Assembly (NCBI RefSeq): GCF_900182565.1
Contig: NZ_FXTI01000002.1
Location: 1 to 64,000, forward strand
Direction of reading: 5' to 3'
From: Melghirimyces algeriensis
GTDB taxonomy: Bacteria > Bacillota > Bacilli > Thermoactinomycetales > DSM-45169
DNA: 64,000 bases
Shown: positions 1-7,984 of the stretch, piece by piece
How the letters are laid out: each line of letters begins with the position of its first letter
How positions within the stretch are numbered: the first letter of the stretch is position 1
Position numbers and translations under genes: made by a program
Notes under the pieces: model-generated
Databases searched by the model: none
Told to the model about the DNA's origin: nothing
Seen by the model: the letters and a program-made list of their open reading frames with translations, nothing else

Positions 1-157
1 CTTTGAGATGTTTAACTGCCCTGTGTATCCCAAACTGCGGATCACATTGTATGAGTAAATGCACATGATCGGGCATGATTTCCATACTGGAAATCATAAT
101 CCATGATGGGCACATCGTTGGTTCTGACCCGAAAAAAAATCCGGTCAAAACCAACAT
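1..157 (-). pseudogene. IS200/IS605 TnpA (Y1 transposase) remnant, cut by window edge
   Basis: Reading leftward, the minus strand encodes MPDHVHLLI followed by DPQFGIHRAVKHLK, which is the metal-binding HUH block and following helix of IS200-type TnpA. Known TnpA proteins have about 55-60 residues before this motif. Here only about 30 in-frame codons precede it, starting from an ATG at 157, and they do not resemble the family N-terminus, so the 5' part is decayed or replaced. The 3' half, including the catalytic Tyr helix, lies outside the window. The family call is firm from the motif; whether the element is active cannot be judged here. Confidence 0.65.
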
Positions 158-252
158 GTTGCCCCATCAGATCTTTCATTCATCCGTTCAGATGATTTGA
201 ACACTGTGATATAATCGAATGGACTGGATTGAACACAGAAAGGATGGATACC

Positions 253-867
253 ATGTTTGGAAAAGTAGCATCCGATGTTCTGGGATTAAGCGACATTGGG
301 AGCGTCATTACACCCAAGGATTATGACAAAGCGGACGCCGATGATTATGTGATGCATGAAGATAATGAAAAAATCTATTTTTTGATCAAGTCAAAGTCGG
401 ATGAATACTGCTTTACCAACCTCGCACTCATTCATTTGGACGGAACCAGTGCCACCAGCAAAAAGCGCACATTGTACCGGCATAATTACAGTACAAACAG
501 CATTTCAAACGTAAGGCTGGAAACGGCGGGAACCGTCGATCTGGATGTGGAACTGAAATTCTCCATCGGTTCAGCCGCCTACTCCATCGACGTACATAAA
601 AAACACCTGGAAGAATTGAAAGACCTGTACAAAACATTGCTCAAAATGGAAGAAATCACACGGGACAATCAGATCAATATGGAATATGCAAAACAAAGCC
701 TCAACCTGGCTTCCAGTACATTGAGCAACATCCGAAATACAGAAAACAATGTGGCCCAGCAATTCAAAGAATTGAACCAAGCTGCTTTCGACTGGCTCTT
801 CAATGCCAAAAACGAGTATGTCGTCAAAGATTTCGGCTATCTGTTTGAGCGTTATATCAACAACTAA
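253..867 (+). CDS. PH-domain protein, YvbH-like
   Basis: This soluble protein of about 204 residues opens with MFGKVASDVLGLSDIG, which matches the start of Bacillus YvbH-type bacterial PH-domain proteins. An N-terminal PH-like beta domain spans about residues 1-110. It is followed by an alpha-helical C-terminal extension (about 115-204) like the YvbH oligomerisation extension. An in-frame TTG lies upstream at 229, but the sequence AAAGGATGG sits just before the ATG at 253, so I chose that start. No signal peptide or membrane segment is seen. The cellular role of the family is poorly known. A clear terminator follows, so it is probably a single-gene unit. Confidence 0.7.
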   Translation: MFGKVASDVLGLSDIGSVITPKDYDKADADDYVMHEDNEKIYFLIKSKSDEYCFTNLALIHLDGTSATSKKRTLYRHNYSTNSISNVRLETAGTVDLDVELKFSIGSAAYSIDVHKKHLEELKDLYKTLLKMEEITRDNQINMEYAKQSLNLASSTLSNIRNTENNVAQQFKELNQAAFDWLFNAKNEYVVKDFGYLFERYINN

Positions 868-885
868 GAATCGATGAATAAACAT

Positions 886-917
886 ACAGTTCCTGACCAT
901 CAGGGGCTGTTTTTTTG
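886..917 (+). terminator. Rho-independent terminator after the YvbH-like gene
   Basis: ACAGTTCCTGA pairs with TCAGGGGCTGT (two G-T pairs) around a short loop and is followed by seven T residues. Confidence 0.8.
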
Positions 918-1014
918 TTGCTGTTGAAGTGACTATTATCTAAAAAAAGAAGGAATTTCCTCTTTATTGTTTAAATACCTACTATTGCCTTTTAAACTGA
1001 ATGGAGGGGATTCT

Positions 1015-1728
1015 GTGAAGAAAGCTTTTTCAAGTCTGTTATGTGGTGTGTTGTTTTTTGCAATGACTCCGGTCACTGCTGCCCAGGAAAACCATGTTCA
1101 AAAAGAGTTGATTCCGGAAAAAAACAGTGAAGTCATCCTAGAGAAAGTGGTTTTTGCAAAAGAAGGAGATCGTGAAGAAATCACAATTCGGGATACAGAA
1201 AAGGTTGACGATCAGCAGACAGCTTATCATATGGAAATCAACCGGGAAAAAGGTACTTACAGAACAACAAAGAAAAAGCCTTTGACTGTCAACGAGGATA
1301 ACAAAAAAGTTACACCCCATGCTACGTATTACTACGGATGGGTAAAAGCGGTTACAGATGATCCTCCTGGAGCGGACCTGGCTGCAACCACTTTAAGATT
1401 GGACTGGGTGGATTATGGTTCCACCATTGCACCGACAGACCACAGCATGAAAAGATGGGCTGCCAATCCATCTACATTTGGAACCCACTGGTATAAAGAC
1501 TGGTCCAACCTTCATAACCCTGAACGGTATGATAACAACCGAAAGATTCGGTTAATCTGCAACGCGAACTACTATAACTACGATTTTGGAGATGACAGCA
1601 AACGAACAGACTCCAAACATTATATTCGAATGGATGCCAAGAACAATGCGACATACAGCTATGAAGTGACCATGACCCCATCCGGGGAATTTTCATCCCT
1701 GCTGGATCTGGATGTCTACACAAACTAA
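1015..1728 (+). CDS. Secreted protein of unknown function
   Basis: The likely start is GTG at 1015, six bases after GGAGGGGA. It gives a typical signal peptide: KK, a hydrophobic stretch, then TPVTAAQEN with a probable cut after TAA. The mature part (about 210 residues) begins with a charged, lysine- and glutamate-rich region to about residue 95. It ends in an aromatic domain rich in Tyr, Trp and Asn (YYYGWVKAVTDDPP, THWYKDWSNLHNPERYDNNRKIRL, YYNYDFGDD). I do not recognise a family. The aromatic C-terminal part looks like a compact extracellular beta domain. The gene stands alone between two terminators. Confidence 0.7.
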   Translation: MKKAFSSLLCGVLFFAMTPVTAAQENHVQKELIPEKNSEVILEKVVFAKEGDREEITIRDTEKVDDQQTAYHMEINREKGTYRTTKKKPLTVNEDNKKVTPHATYYYGWVKAVTDDPPGADLAATTLRLDWVDYGSTIAPTDHSMKRWAANPSTFGTHWYKDWSNLHNPERYDNNRKIRLICNANYYNYDFGDDSKRTDSKHYIRMDAKNNATYSYEVTMTPSGEFSSLLDLDVYTN

Positions 1729-1740
1729 ACATTTTCATTT

Positions 1741-1769
1741 CCCTCCATTATTATGGAGGATTCTTTTTA
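1741..1769 (+). terminator. Rho-independent terminator
   Basis: TCCTCCAT-type stem: CCTCCAT pairs with ATGGAGG around TATT and is followed by TTCTTTTT. It ends the secreted-protein gene. Confidence 0.8.
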
Positions 1770-1820
1770 CCCAACAAAAAACATATAAATGGAGGAAGCT
1801 TTCAAAGGAGGAATGACTTC

Positions 1821-2060
1821 ATGGATCTATTCGATATTGTCACCCCACTTCTATGGATCTCGCTGTTCATCAGCATTCTGGGTACCGTATGGGGAATTCG
1901 CAAAAAATCCGTTCTGATTCTGTTCATCTGTGCTCTTCTCTCCGGAATCGTCTCCCTGTTATCCATGTTTTCCATTGGCATGCTTCTGCTCATCATTCCA
2001 CTCATCCAAGTGATCATCGGTGCTTGGTTGGGAGTCCAGAAATATCGAAAATCAATGTAA
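1821..2060 (+). CDS. Small integral membrane protein
   Basis: This 79-residue protein is almost wholly hydrophobic, with three probable membrane spans: about residues 8-25 (LLWISLFISILGTVWGI), 29-49 and 51-70. A short polar tail ends in QKYRKSM. The start is well supported by AAAGGAGG nine bases upstream. I do not recognise a family. It stands between two terminators, so it is probably transcribed alone. It converges on the Argonaute gene with a shared terminator between them. Confidence 0.65.
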   Translation: MDLFDIVTPLLWISLFISILGTVWGIRKKSVLILFICALLSGIVSLLSMFSIGMLLLIIPLIQVIIGAWLGVQKYRKSM

Positions 2061-2068
2061 GGATCATC

Positions 2069-2105
2069 AAAAAAACCGGGTGGAATCCTCCTTCACCCGG
2101 TTTTT
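2069..2105. terminator. Bidirectional terminator between small membrane gene and Argonaute
   Basis: ACCGGGTG pairs with CACCCGGT, flanked by an A-run on the left and a T-run on the right. It can therefore end transcription from both converging genes. Confidence 0.8.
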
Positions 2106-2126
2106 GCTCTCAAACCAACTTCCATT

Positions 2127-4271
2127 TCAGAGAAACAATAACGCCTTCTCATCTCCATGCATTGGAAGCATTCCCTTGTTGGCAAACGTGGAACTTTTAT
2201 CTGCATAATGGATCGTGACTGGCAGACGGGTTTTATTTAAAGCGCCAATGTGCATAAAGGAGAGATGGTAGACATCCGATACCAGCTGTTCCATCGTCAG
2301 CGTCTGTGTCTCTCTCTCCAGTCTCATCGGTTGGGCCATACCCAAATAATCCCTGGACTCGGTTGAACAGAGATAGGCCCGTTTTTCCCGAATATAGGCC
2401 GCCCCCTGAATGGTTGTCCAACGCTGATCCTCTCCAAAATAGGCCATTCGTCTCTGCGGATTCTTGATTACACACAAAAAATCATAGGAAACCTGTTCTT
2501 GTGCCATAATTTCTTTGACACATGCCATTTCTTCCGGCAATCCACGCCCATCCCGATGAAATGTCACATGTTCCGGCTTTGACCCAAATTCTTCCTCATA
2601 GCGATGAAGCGCCTCAAAGATTAAATCCAGATAGGTTTCCTTTGAGATTTTCTCTCCCTTTTCCACTGCTTGGATGGGCTTGGTTGTCAACATCCGACCG
2701 TCTTTCCCGATAATCTGAACAATTCCGGATCGATGTTTTCCATCCTTGTGACTCACGTCCAAACCGATAAAGCAATCGGAATGAAGCGGCTGTGCCAGCA
2801 CCCATGGCTGTACCCTTCCGCTCTTCCCGTAAATCCCCAAAAGAATATTATAAAAGGCATACTCCCTCGCTTTTTGATTCTTGATGTCCACCGTTTTCAG
2901 CGTAATCACCTGTGTGGCAATCGCCTTTTTCCCCGTCAATTCTTGCTTGATCACTTCATAACAGGCATCTGCCCGATCTTCTTCCAGTATAACCACCGTT
3001 AATTGGCGCAACTGGGAATTGACTTTTTTCAGATGTTTTTTTAGCTCCTGGGGATCATGAAATACAACATCCCGAAGAGAAGGAACTTTTATGGTTTCCA
3101 ATTCCACTCCCATTCTCCGGGAGACTTCCTCCAACTCCCGTATAAATGAAGGGACAGGATGATCCTTTGCAGAAGCTTGCTGTTGAATCCTGTTCACCAG
3201 ATCTCCATCTACAAAATAGGTCACCTGCAACCGGTCTATCTCATTCCGGTAAACCCCTCCCTTTTTCAAACCATAAAAGGGGAGGGGGTTTGTATGGCGG
3301 TTACCAAAACGAAGCAACGGTTTCTTCAGTTTCACCAGTTGATATCCCTGCTTGGAGGCCAACAGACCGCTCTTGTCGTATGACAAACGGGGAAAGTGTT
3401 GCAAAATGGCTTCCACCATTTCCAACATCCGTTCCGTTTTCACATGGGAAGAGAGTTTAATTTCCTTGCTAACCGGCTTCAATATTTGATGCGGGAGTTG
3501 CTTATAGGAGGCTTCCAGCATTAGCAGGTCAGGGATAAACGGCAACGGTTCCTTTTTCTTTCCTTTTACCTTTACCGCCTTGGTGTCGGGGGAGACATCT
3601 TTTACCCGAAAACCCTGACTTTTATTTTGATAATACTGGATCAAGGGCTGCTCAACTTCTTTGAAAAAGCTCCCGACTGTGCGCTCATCCTCCTCGATGA
3701 ACCGGTAACTGTATTGATGGTATGGGTCAACAACGGTCACCCCTTCCATAATCAGCGGTGACCCTTCCTTTAACAGTTCTCCCAGATGCTTTTCCGGAAT
3801 AAAGCGGTGGGATAAATGAAAACCCACCCGAATGACTCCGGTTTCATCCACATTGATCTGCAAAGTCAACGCAGGATGTACACCGATTCCCTGTATACGG
3901 AAGCTGGGATGTTTCGAGACAAACTGACCGTATCGAATCCGGTATTTCCCTTTGGGTTGAGCCGCTTCCAGGGATTTCAGCAACACGCGTTGCAACAATT
4001 CCCGTTCAAAACGCGATTCAACATGGATAGGACGTTCTTCGTAATGATTCGGGGAATCCTCCTCCCACTTTTGAATCGGATCAAACGAAGCGATAACAGA
4101 TTCATGAAACGCCATCGCTTGCCAATCGTTTAAGCGCCGAAGTCTGGAAACGATCGGATACGTTCCCTGATACTTTTGATCCCAATCCCTCACCGGAAAT
4201 CGGTACATATGTAAAGGAAAATCCTCTGCCTTCGATGTCATTTGCCACTCGGTCAAAATGGAACGCTTCAT
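2127..4271 (-). CDS. Long (long-A type) prokaryotic Argonaute, catalytically intact
   Basis: This is a 714-residue guide-directed nuclease of the prokaryotic Argonaute family. The PIWI domain (about 490-714) carries the full DEDD set: D505 in GLDVSH, E540 in KGEKIS (glutamate finger), D574 in HRDGR and D691 in HYADKSS. The spacing is close to that of KmAgo/CbAgo-type enzymes. The MID domain (about 380-485) shows a YKQK-like guide 5'-phosphate pocket: Y438, K442, Q454 and K483. Residues 1-380 fit the N, L1, PAZ and L2 regions. I chose the ATG at 4271 because GAGGAGG lies six bases upstream; an in-frame extension to 4334 lacks a ribosome site. It is transcribed away from CRISPR array 1. No partner nuclease or helicase is adjacent. 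Guide and target chemistry (DNA or RNA) cannot be read from sequence. Confidence 0.93.
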   Translation of the reverse strand: MKRSILTEWQMTSKAEDFPLHMYRFPVRDWDQKYQGTYPIVSRLRRLNDWQAMAFHESVIASFDPIQKWEEDSPNHYEERPIHVESRFERELLQRVLLKSLEAAQPKGKYRIRYGQFVSKHPSFRIQGIGVHPALTLQINVDETGVIRVGFHLSHRFIPEKHLGELLKEGSPLIMEGVTVVDPYHQYSYRFIEEDERTVGSFFKEVEQPLIQYYQNKSQGFRVKDVSPDTKAVKVKGKKKEPLPFIPDLLMLEASYKQLPHQILKPVSKEIKLSSHVKTERMLEMVEAILQHFPRLSYDKSGLLASKQGYQLVKLKKPLLRFGNRHTNPLPFYGLKKGGVYRNEIDRLQVTYFVDGDLVNRIQQQASAKDHPVPSFIRELEEVSRRMGVELETIKVPSLRDVVFHDPQELKKHLKKVNSQLRQLTVVILEEDRADACYEVIKQELTGKKAIATQVITLKTVDIKNQKAREYAFYNILLGIYGKSGRVQPWVLAQPLHSDCFIGLDVSHKDGKHRSGIVQIIGKDGRMLTTKPIQAVEKGEKISKETYLDLIFEALHRYEEEFGSKPEHVTFHRDGRGLPEEMACVKEIMAQEQVSYDFLCVIKNPQRRMAYFGEDQRWTTIQGAAYIREKRAYLCSTESRDYLGMAQPMRLERETQTLTMEQLVSDVYHLSFMHIGALNKTRLPVTIHYADKSSTFANKGMLPMHGDEKALLFL

Positions 4272-4505
4272 CCTATTCCTCCTCATGCCATTATTACAAA
4301 GTGATGTTGCGGTCAGCATGCTTGCCAGCAACATACTAAAAAATGTGAACGTTCATTAAAAATGATAGCACATAAAATGGTATATTTTTATTTTTATTTC
4401 TTTTTTTCGCTTTTTTGTTATAAAGAACCGGTCGTGGGACCATCCAAATGATATATTCACACAGACTTGAACGGTCAAGATGATTGGAAGTAAAATGGGT
4501 CCTAT

Positions 4506-4718
4506 ACAGCGTATTACAAACGGAATTCACCTTTATTTCGTATCACGAAACAAGTCGTCGACCCCCAATCGTGTAAAAACCCCTGGGGGTCGACGACAAT
4601 TTCTAAAGAACGAAATCACCTAGTATAAAGGGAAAAACTCGTACCCGGTTGTTTCGACAACATTTTTTCTGTATGATGGAAGGGTCAGGGAAATCCCTTT
4701 GTTTTGCGGTTGAAATGG
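4506..4718 (+). promoter_or_regulatory. CRISPR leader of array 1
   Basis: This AT-rich 213-bp stretch ends exactly at the first repeat. It is nearly identical, at the same length and without gaps that I can see, to 12818-13030 before array 2. It contains a perfect 13-bp inverted repeat, GTCGTCGACCCCC (4554-4566) with GGGGGTCGACGAC (4585-4597). Position and conservation mark it as the leader that drives array transcription and spacer integration. Confidence 0.88.
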
Positions 4719-6214
4719 GTTTTAGATCTACCTATGAGGAATTGAAACCATAGCAATATGGTCACAGTAGCAGATGAAGTTCAGTTTTAGATCTACCTAT
4801 GAGGAATTGAAACTTGGAGGCACCAAATCAAACTATGTGCGCCCAAGGAGTTTTAGATCTACCTATGAGGAATTGAAACTCTTTGCTGACAACGGTACAT
4901 GTCCAGCATCCGAAAGTTTTAGATCTACCTATGAGGAATTGAAACGAAGTCTTTCCTGTCTGGTACTCAACAAGGCTTTTCAGTTGGTTTTAGATCTACC
5001 TATGAGGAATTGAAACTCTTGTTCCGATCCCCGCTTAATGGTGGTGTAGTCGTCAGTTTTAGATCTACCTATGAGGAATTGAAACTACCACTCGGCGTTT
5101 CGAATCATGGGGTACCTCCTGTTGTTTTAGATCTACCTATGAGGAATTGAAACAACAAAGAATGGATGATTTCTTTTCGTTCATAACGGTCAGGTTTTAG
5201 ATCTACCTATGAGGAATTGAAACCGGTTGAGCGTGAAGTCAAACAGATCGAGATAGACGTTTTAGATCTACCTATGAGGAATTGAAACTGGAAAGCAGTC
5301 CACCAAAGAATTGACGGTAAAAGGTTTTAGATCTACCTATGAGGAATTGAAACTGGATTAAACATCTACGACCACGGTGCTGATGATCCGTTTTAGATCT
5401 ACCTATGAGGAATTGAAACCCGTTGATTGGGGAACCTACCGGGAATCATTGTCCCTCGGTTTTAGATCTACCTATGAGGAATTGAAACTCAACTTCCAAA
5501 CGAACAAAAACACGCATAATGGGGAGTTTTAGATCTACCTATGAGGAATTGAAACTCCCACGGATCGATAATAGCTGGAGATTCCGTTTTTTTGTGTTTT
5601 AGATCTACCTATGAGGAATTGAAACTTTTCACTTGTACTTTGTATTTGGATGGTTGTGGTTCCCGTTTTAGATCTACCTATGAGGAATTGAAACTCACGC
5701 GGCTGAGGGGGAACGCGGCTTCCCACAACGAGTTTTAGATCTACCTATGAGGAATTGAAACGAGTATCAAAAACGTCCGTTTTAGAGACTAATTATCGGG
5801 GTTTTAGATCTACCTATGAGGAATTGAAACTCTTTTGGCTTTTCTGTTGGTGTTTCAATTTTGGTGTTTTAGATCTACCTATGAGGAATTGAAACTCCCA
5901 GATCCAGACGCGCTGGGGAAGACGGATTCGCGTTTTAGATCTACCTATGAGGAATTGAAACTAAACCAGAAGATTTGGCTGAACAGTTGTCCAAGTGGTT
6001 TTAGATCTACCTATGAGGAATTGAAACTCCCGGCTTGCATGTCGTCTGTATCAAGATCAACCTCGTTTTAGATCTACCTATGAGGAATTAAACAGTACAA
6101 TCACAGCGATAATGTGATGGTGATGGCACGCGTTTTAGATCTATTTATGAGGATTTGAAACCCTTTCACACCTTTTTCTACTTTCACAGCATTCTCTGTT
6201 TTAGATCTACCTAT
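4719..6214 (+). CRISPR. CRISPR array 1, 23 repeats / 22 spacers
   Basis: The 30-bp repeat starts GTTTTAGATC, has TACCTATGAG in the middle and ends GAATTGAAAC. Twenty copies (4719 to 6027) are identical. The last three decay: 6065-6093 lacks one base, 6132-6161 has substitutions, and 6198-6214 is a 17-base stub. Spacers are 35-41 bp. Leader at the left and worn repeats at the right show transcription on the plus strand. The ATTGAAAC 3' end is typical of repeats used by type I-B and associated type III systems. No cas gene is found in the window, so processing proteins must be supplied from elsewhere. Confidence 0.98.
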
Positions 6215-6218
6215 AACA

Positions 6219-6260
6219 GCAAAAATCCGGGTAGGGGGCTTTCCCTACCCGGATTTTTGC
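6219..6260 (+). terminator. Terminator at the end of array 1
   Basis: An 18-bp perfect stem (GCAAAAATCCGGGTAGGG with its complement) has a 6-base loop and a T-run inside the right arm. It sits five bases after the last repeat stub. A close relative follows array 2. Confidence 0.8.
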
Positions 6261-6320
6261 TATCGGTTTAAATGTCCTGTCCAACTCCCTTATCAACCCA
6301 TTTTTCATCCTTTACACACA

Positions 6321-6380
6321 AAAAAACGGTTCCGAGTAAGTCAGAACCGTTTGAGATTGCTAACCTTTGTCAGCAATCTC
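6321..6380 (-). terminator. Double hairpin terminator after hsdS
   Basis: On the minus strand, AAACGGTTC and GAACCGTTT form a stem followed by a T-run (the plus-strand A-run at 6321-6326). A second 9-bp stem, GAGATTGCT/AGCAATCTC (6353-6380), lies between it and the hsdS stop. Confidence 0.75.
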
Positions 6381-6400
6381 AGCAGAGTCGTAGGTTGTTC

Positions 6401-7984
6401 CTATGTCTCGTACAGCGTTCCCTGCTCTGCAACCTGTAGCATCGCATCCTGGGAGCAATCATAGGAAAGCCCATGCTGTTCCGCTAGGGTCTGTTTCAAA
6501 AATTCCAAGGCACTTTCTTCTGCGTGGTCGTTGGTACCCAGTTCACCACGGAAAGCGCGTGAGAGCATGGATTGGGTAAAAATATGATTATCAAATTCTA
6601 GATCACTTTGTACTTTTTCTTCAGTTTCAATTAATAGCTGAACCTTTTCCAAAATCATCTTCATTTCTTTATACGGAGGTAACGGCAAATAATGGTTCTC
6701 TAAAAATAATCTGGTTTGAAAGCTTTTTACTGTAGTTCCTGATTTTGTGTATTTTCCCAAAAGGAATTCTTCGTGGCCTTTAATATACCAGTAGAAGTAT
6801 TCATTTAAGTATGAATCACCTGAGTTAAATACTTTCATATCTTGATTTATTGCAGAAGCTTGTCCCAAAATGGCTACCGGCAATGTTCGATTTAAAATCC
6901 CACTTCGAACCACCATTACTATAGCACCTGTTTCATATTTATCTGAAGTAGTATTATTAAGACCATCTTCAGTGATTGTATCAATAGTATCTCTAATAAC
7001 CCGAAACTTCATGTCTTTTGGAGATACCCAGGGAATATTGCCATCCCAGTATTTAACATTAGATTTTGAAGGTGTTCCTCCACCAGCGACGTTAAAAAGC
7101 TCAGAAATCCTCACCCATTTCCACCCCTCCGGCAATTCATAAGGTGGATCTATCGGTGGCAAATCCGTGTTCTTTTTACGCTTGCGCTTGGAGGTTTCCA
7201 ATTGAGCCCTTTCCTCCCGAATCCGTTCCAGCAGACGGTCGGCGGGTTCGACATCCGGATTTTGATCCCGCCAGGTGCGGGTCAGTTCGCCACGGAAGGC
7301 GCGAGCGAGGATAGCGGCGCGACGCTGTTCAAAGCTCTCCCGCGCTTCCTCGATTAACCGCTTCGCTTCCTCAATCTTTCCCAACAGAGACTCCACCCGG
7401 TTGACGATCCGTTTTTGTTCGGGGAGAGGGGGGAGGGGGAAAGGAAAATTCATTAGCTCAGTAGCTTTAAGATTATTTATGTTAACACCTTTTGAAATAG
7501 TAGCCACAGATTTCTTGTAAAGATCTGATTGGAAATAGTATCCAAAATATCTTCTATTATTTTGGTTTTTGGGTCTTATCAAAGTTAAGAAAGCTCCAAA
7601 ACTAACATTAGCTTCATCACTTAAACATTGAGCAGACTTTCCAATAACCTTTTTGCTTCCTGTAGAAGTAACAATTATAATGTCACCTTTTTGTAGACAC
7701 TGGTTTTCTTTAATTAAATCGAAAGGTACATATACATCATCTTCAAACTTAAAAATCTTTCCATCTTGAATGTTCCCCCCCCTAAGAACTAAACACACAT
7801 TTTCCTCTCCTGAATTTGTTACTTGATTTTTTTTATAAGTAACCCCACGTAGAGCTTCAACAACACTCCCTAACCTCACCCACACCCAATTCTCTGGTAC
7901 CTCATACGGCTGTTCCTCCTTGGGAACCAGTGCCTCTTGCAACAATTCCTCCAAGGTTTTTTTCTGCTTTTTCTTTCGGCTCAC
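6401..7984 (-). CDS. hsdS: Type I restriction-modification specificity subunit
   Basis: This 527-residue DNA-recognition subunit sets the target sequence for the HsdR-HsdM complex. It has two target recognition domains: TRD1 about residues 30-190 (starting PENWVWVRLGSVVEALRG) and TRD2 about 280-440 (starting LPEGWKWVRISELFNVAGGGTPS). Conserved coiled-coil spacers follow each (LPPLPEQKRIVNRVESLLGKI and LPPYKEMKMILEKVQLL). Each ends in the SRAFRGEL/ARAFRGEL-type motif. The GTG start overlaps the hsdM stop by four bases (GTGA), which indicates translational coupling. The TRD coding stretches (about 7440-7860 and 6590-7100) are clearly richer in A+T than the spacers, as expected for exchanged recognition domains. 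Full length; no frameshift seen. Confidence 0.95.
   Translation of the reverse strand: MSRKKKQKKTLEELLQEALVPKEEQPYEVPENWVWVRLGSVVEALRGVTYKKNQVTNSGEENVCLVLRGGNIQDGKIFKFEDDVYVPFDLIKENQCLQKGDIIIVTSTGSKKVIGKSAQCLSDEANVSFGAFLTLIRPKNQNNRRYFGYYFQSDLYKKSVATISKGVNINNLKATELMNFPFPLPPLPEQKRIVNRVESLLGKIEEAKRLIEEARESFEQRRAAILARAFRGELTRTWRDQNPDVEPADRLLERIREERAQLETSKRKRKKNTDLPPIDPPYELPEGWKWVRISELFNVAGGGTPSKSNVKYWDGNIPWVSPKDMKFRVIRDTIDTITEDGLNNTTSDKYETGAIVMVVRSGILNRTLPVAILGQASAINQDMKVFNSGDSYLNEYFYWYIKGHEEFLLGKYTKSGTTVKSFQTRLFLENHYLPLPPYKEMKMILEKVQLLIETEEKVQSDLEFDNHIFTQSMLSRAFRGELGTNDHAEESALEFLKQTLAEQHGLSYDCSQDAMLQVAEQGTLYET

Noticed and set aside
4774..6071. Open frames inside CRISPR array 1 repeating FRSTYEELK
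   Set aside because: They are translations of the CRISPR repeat; the same holds for 12961-13395 in array 2.
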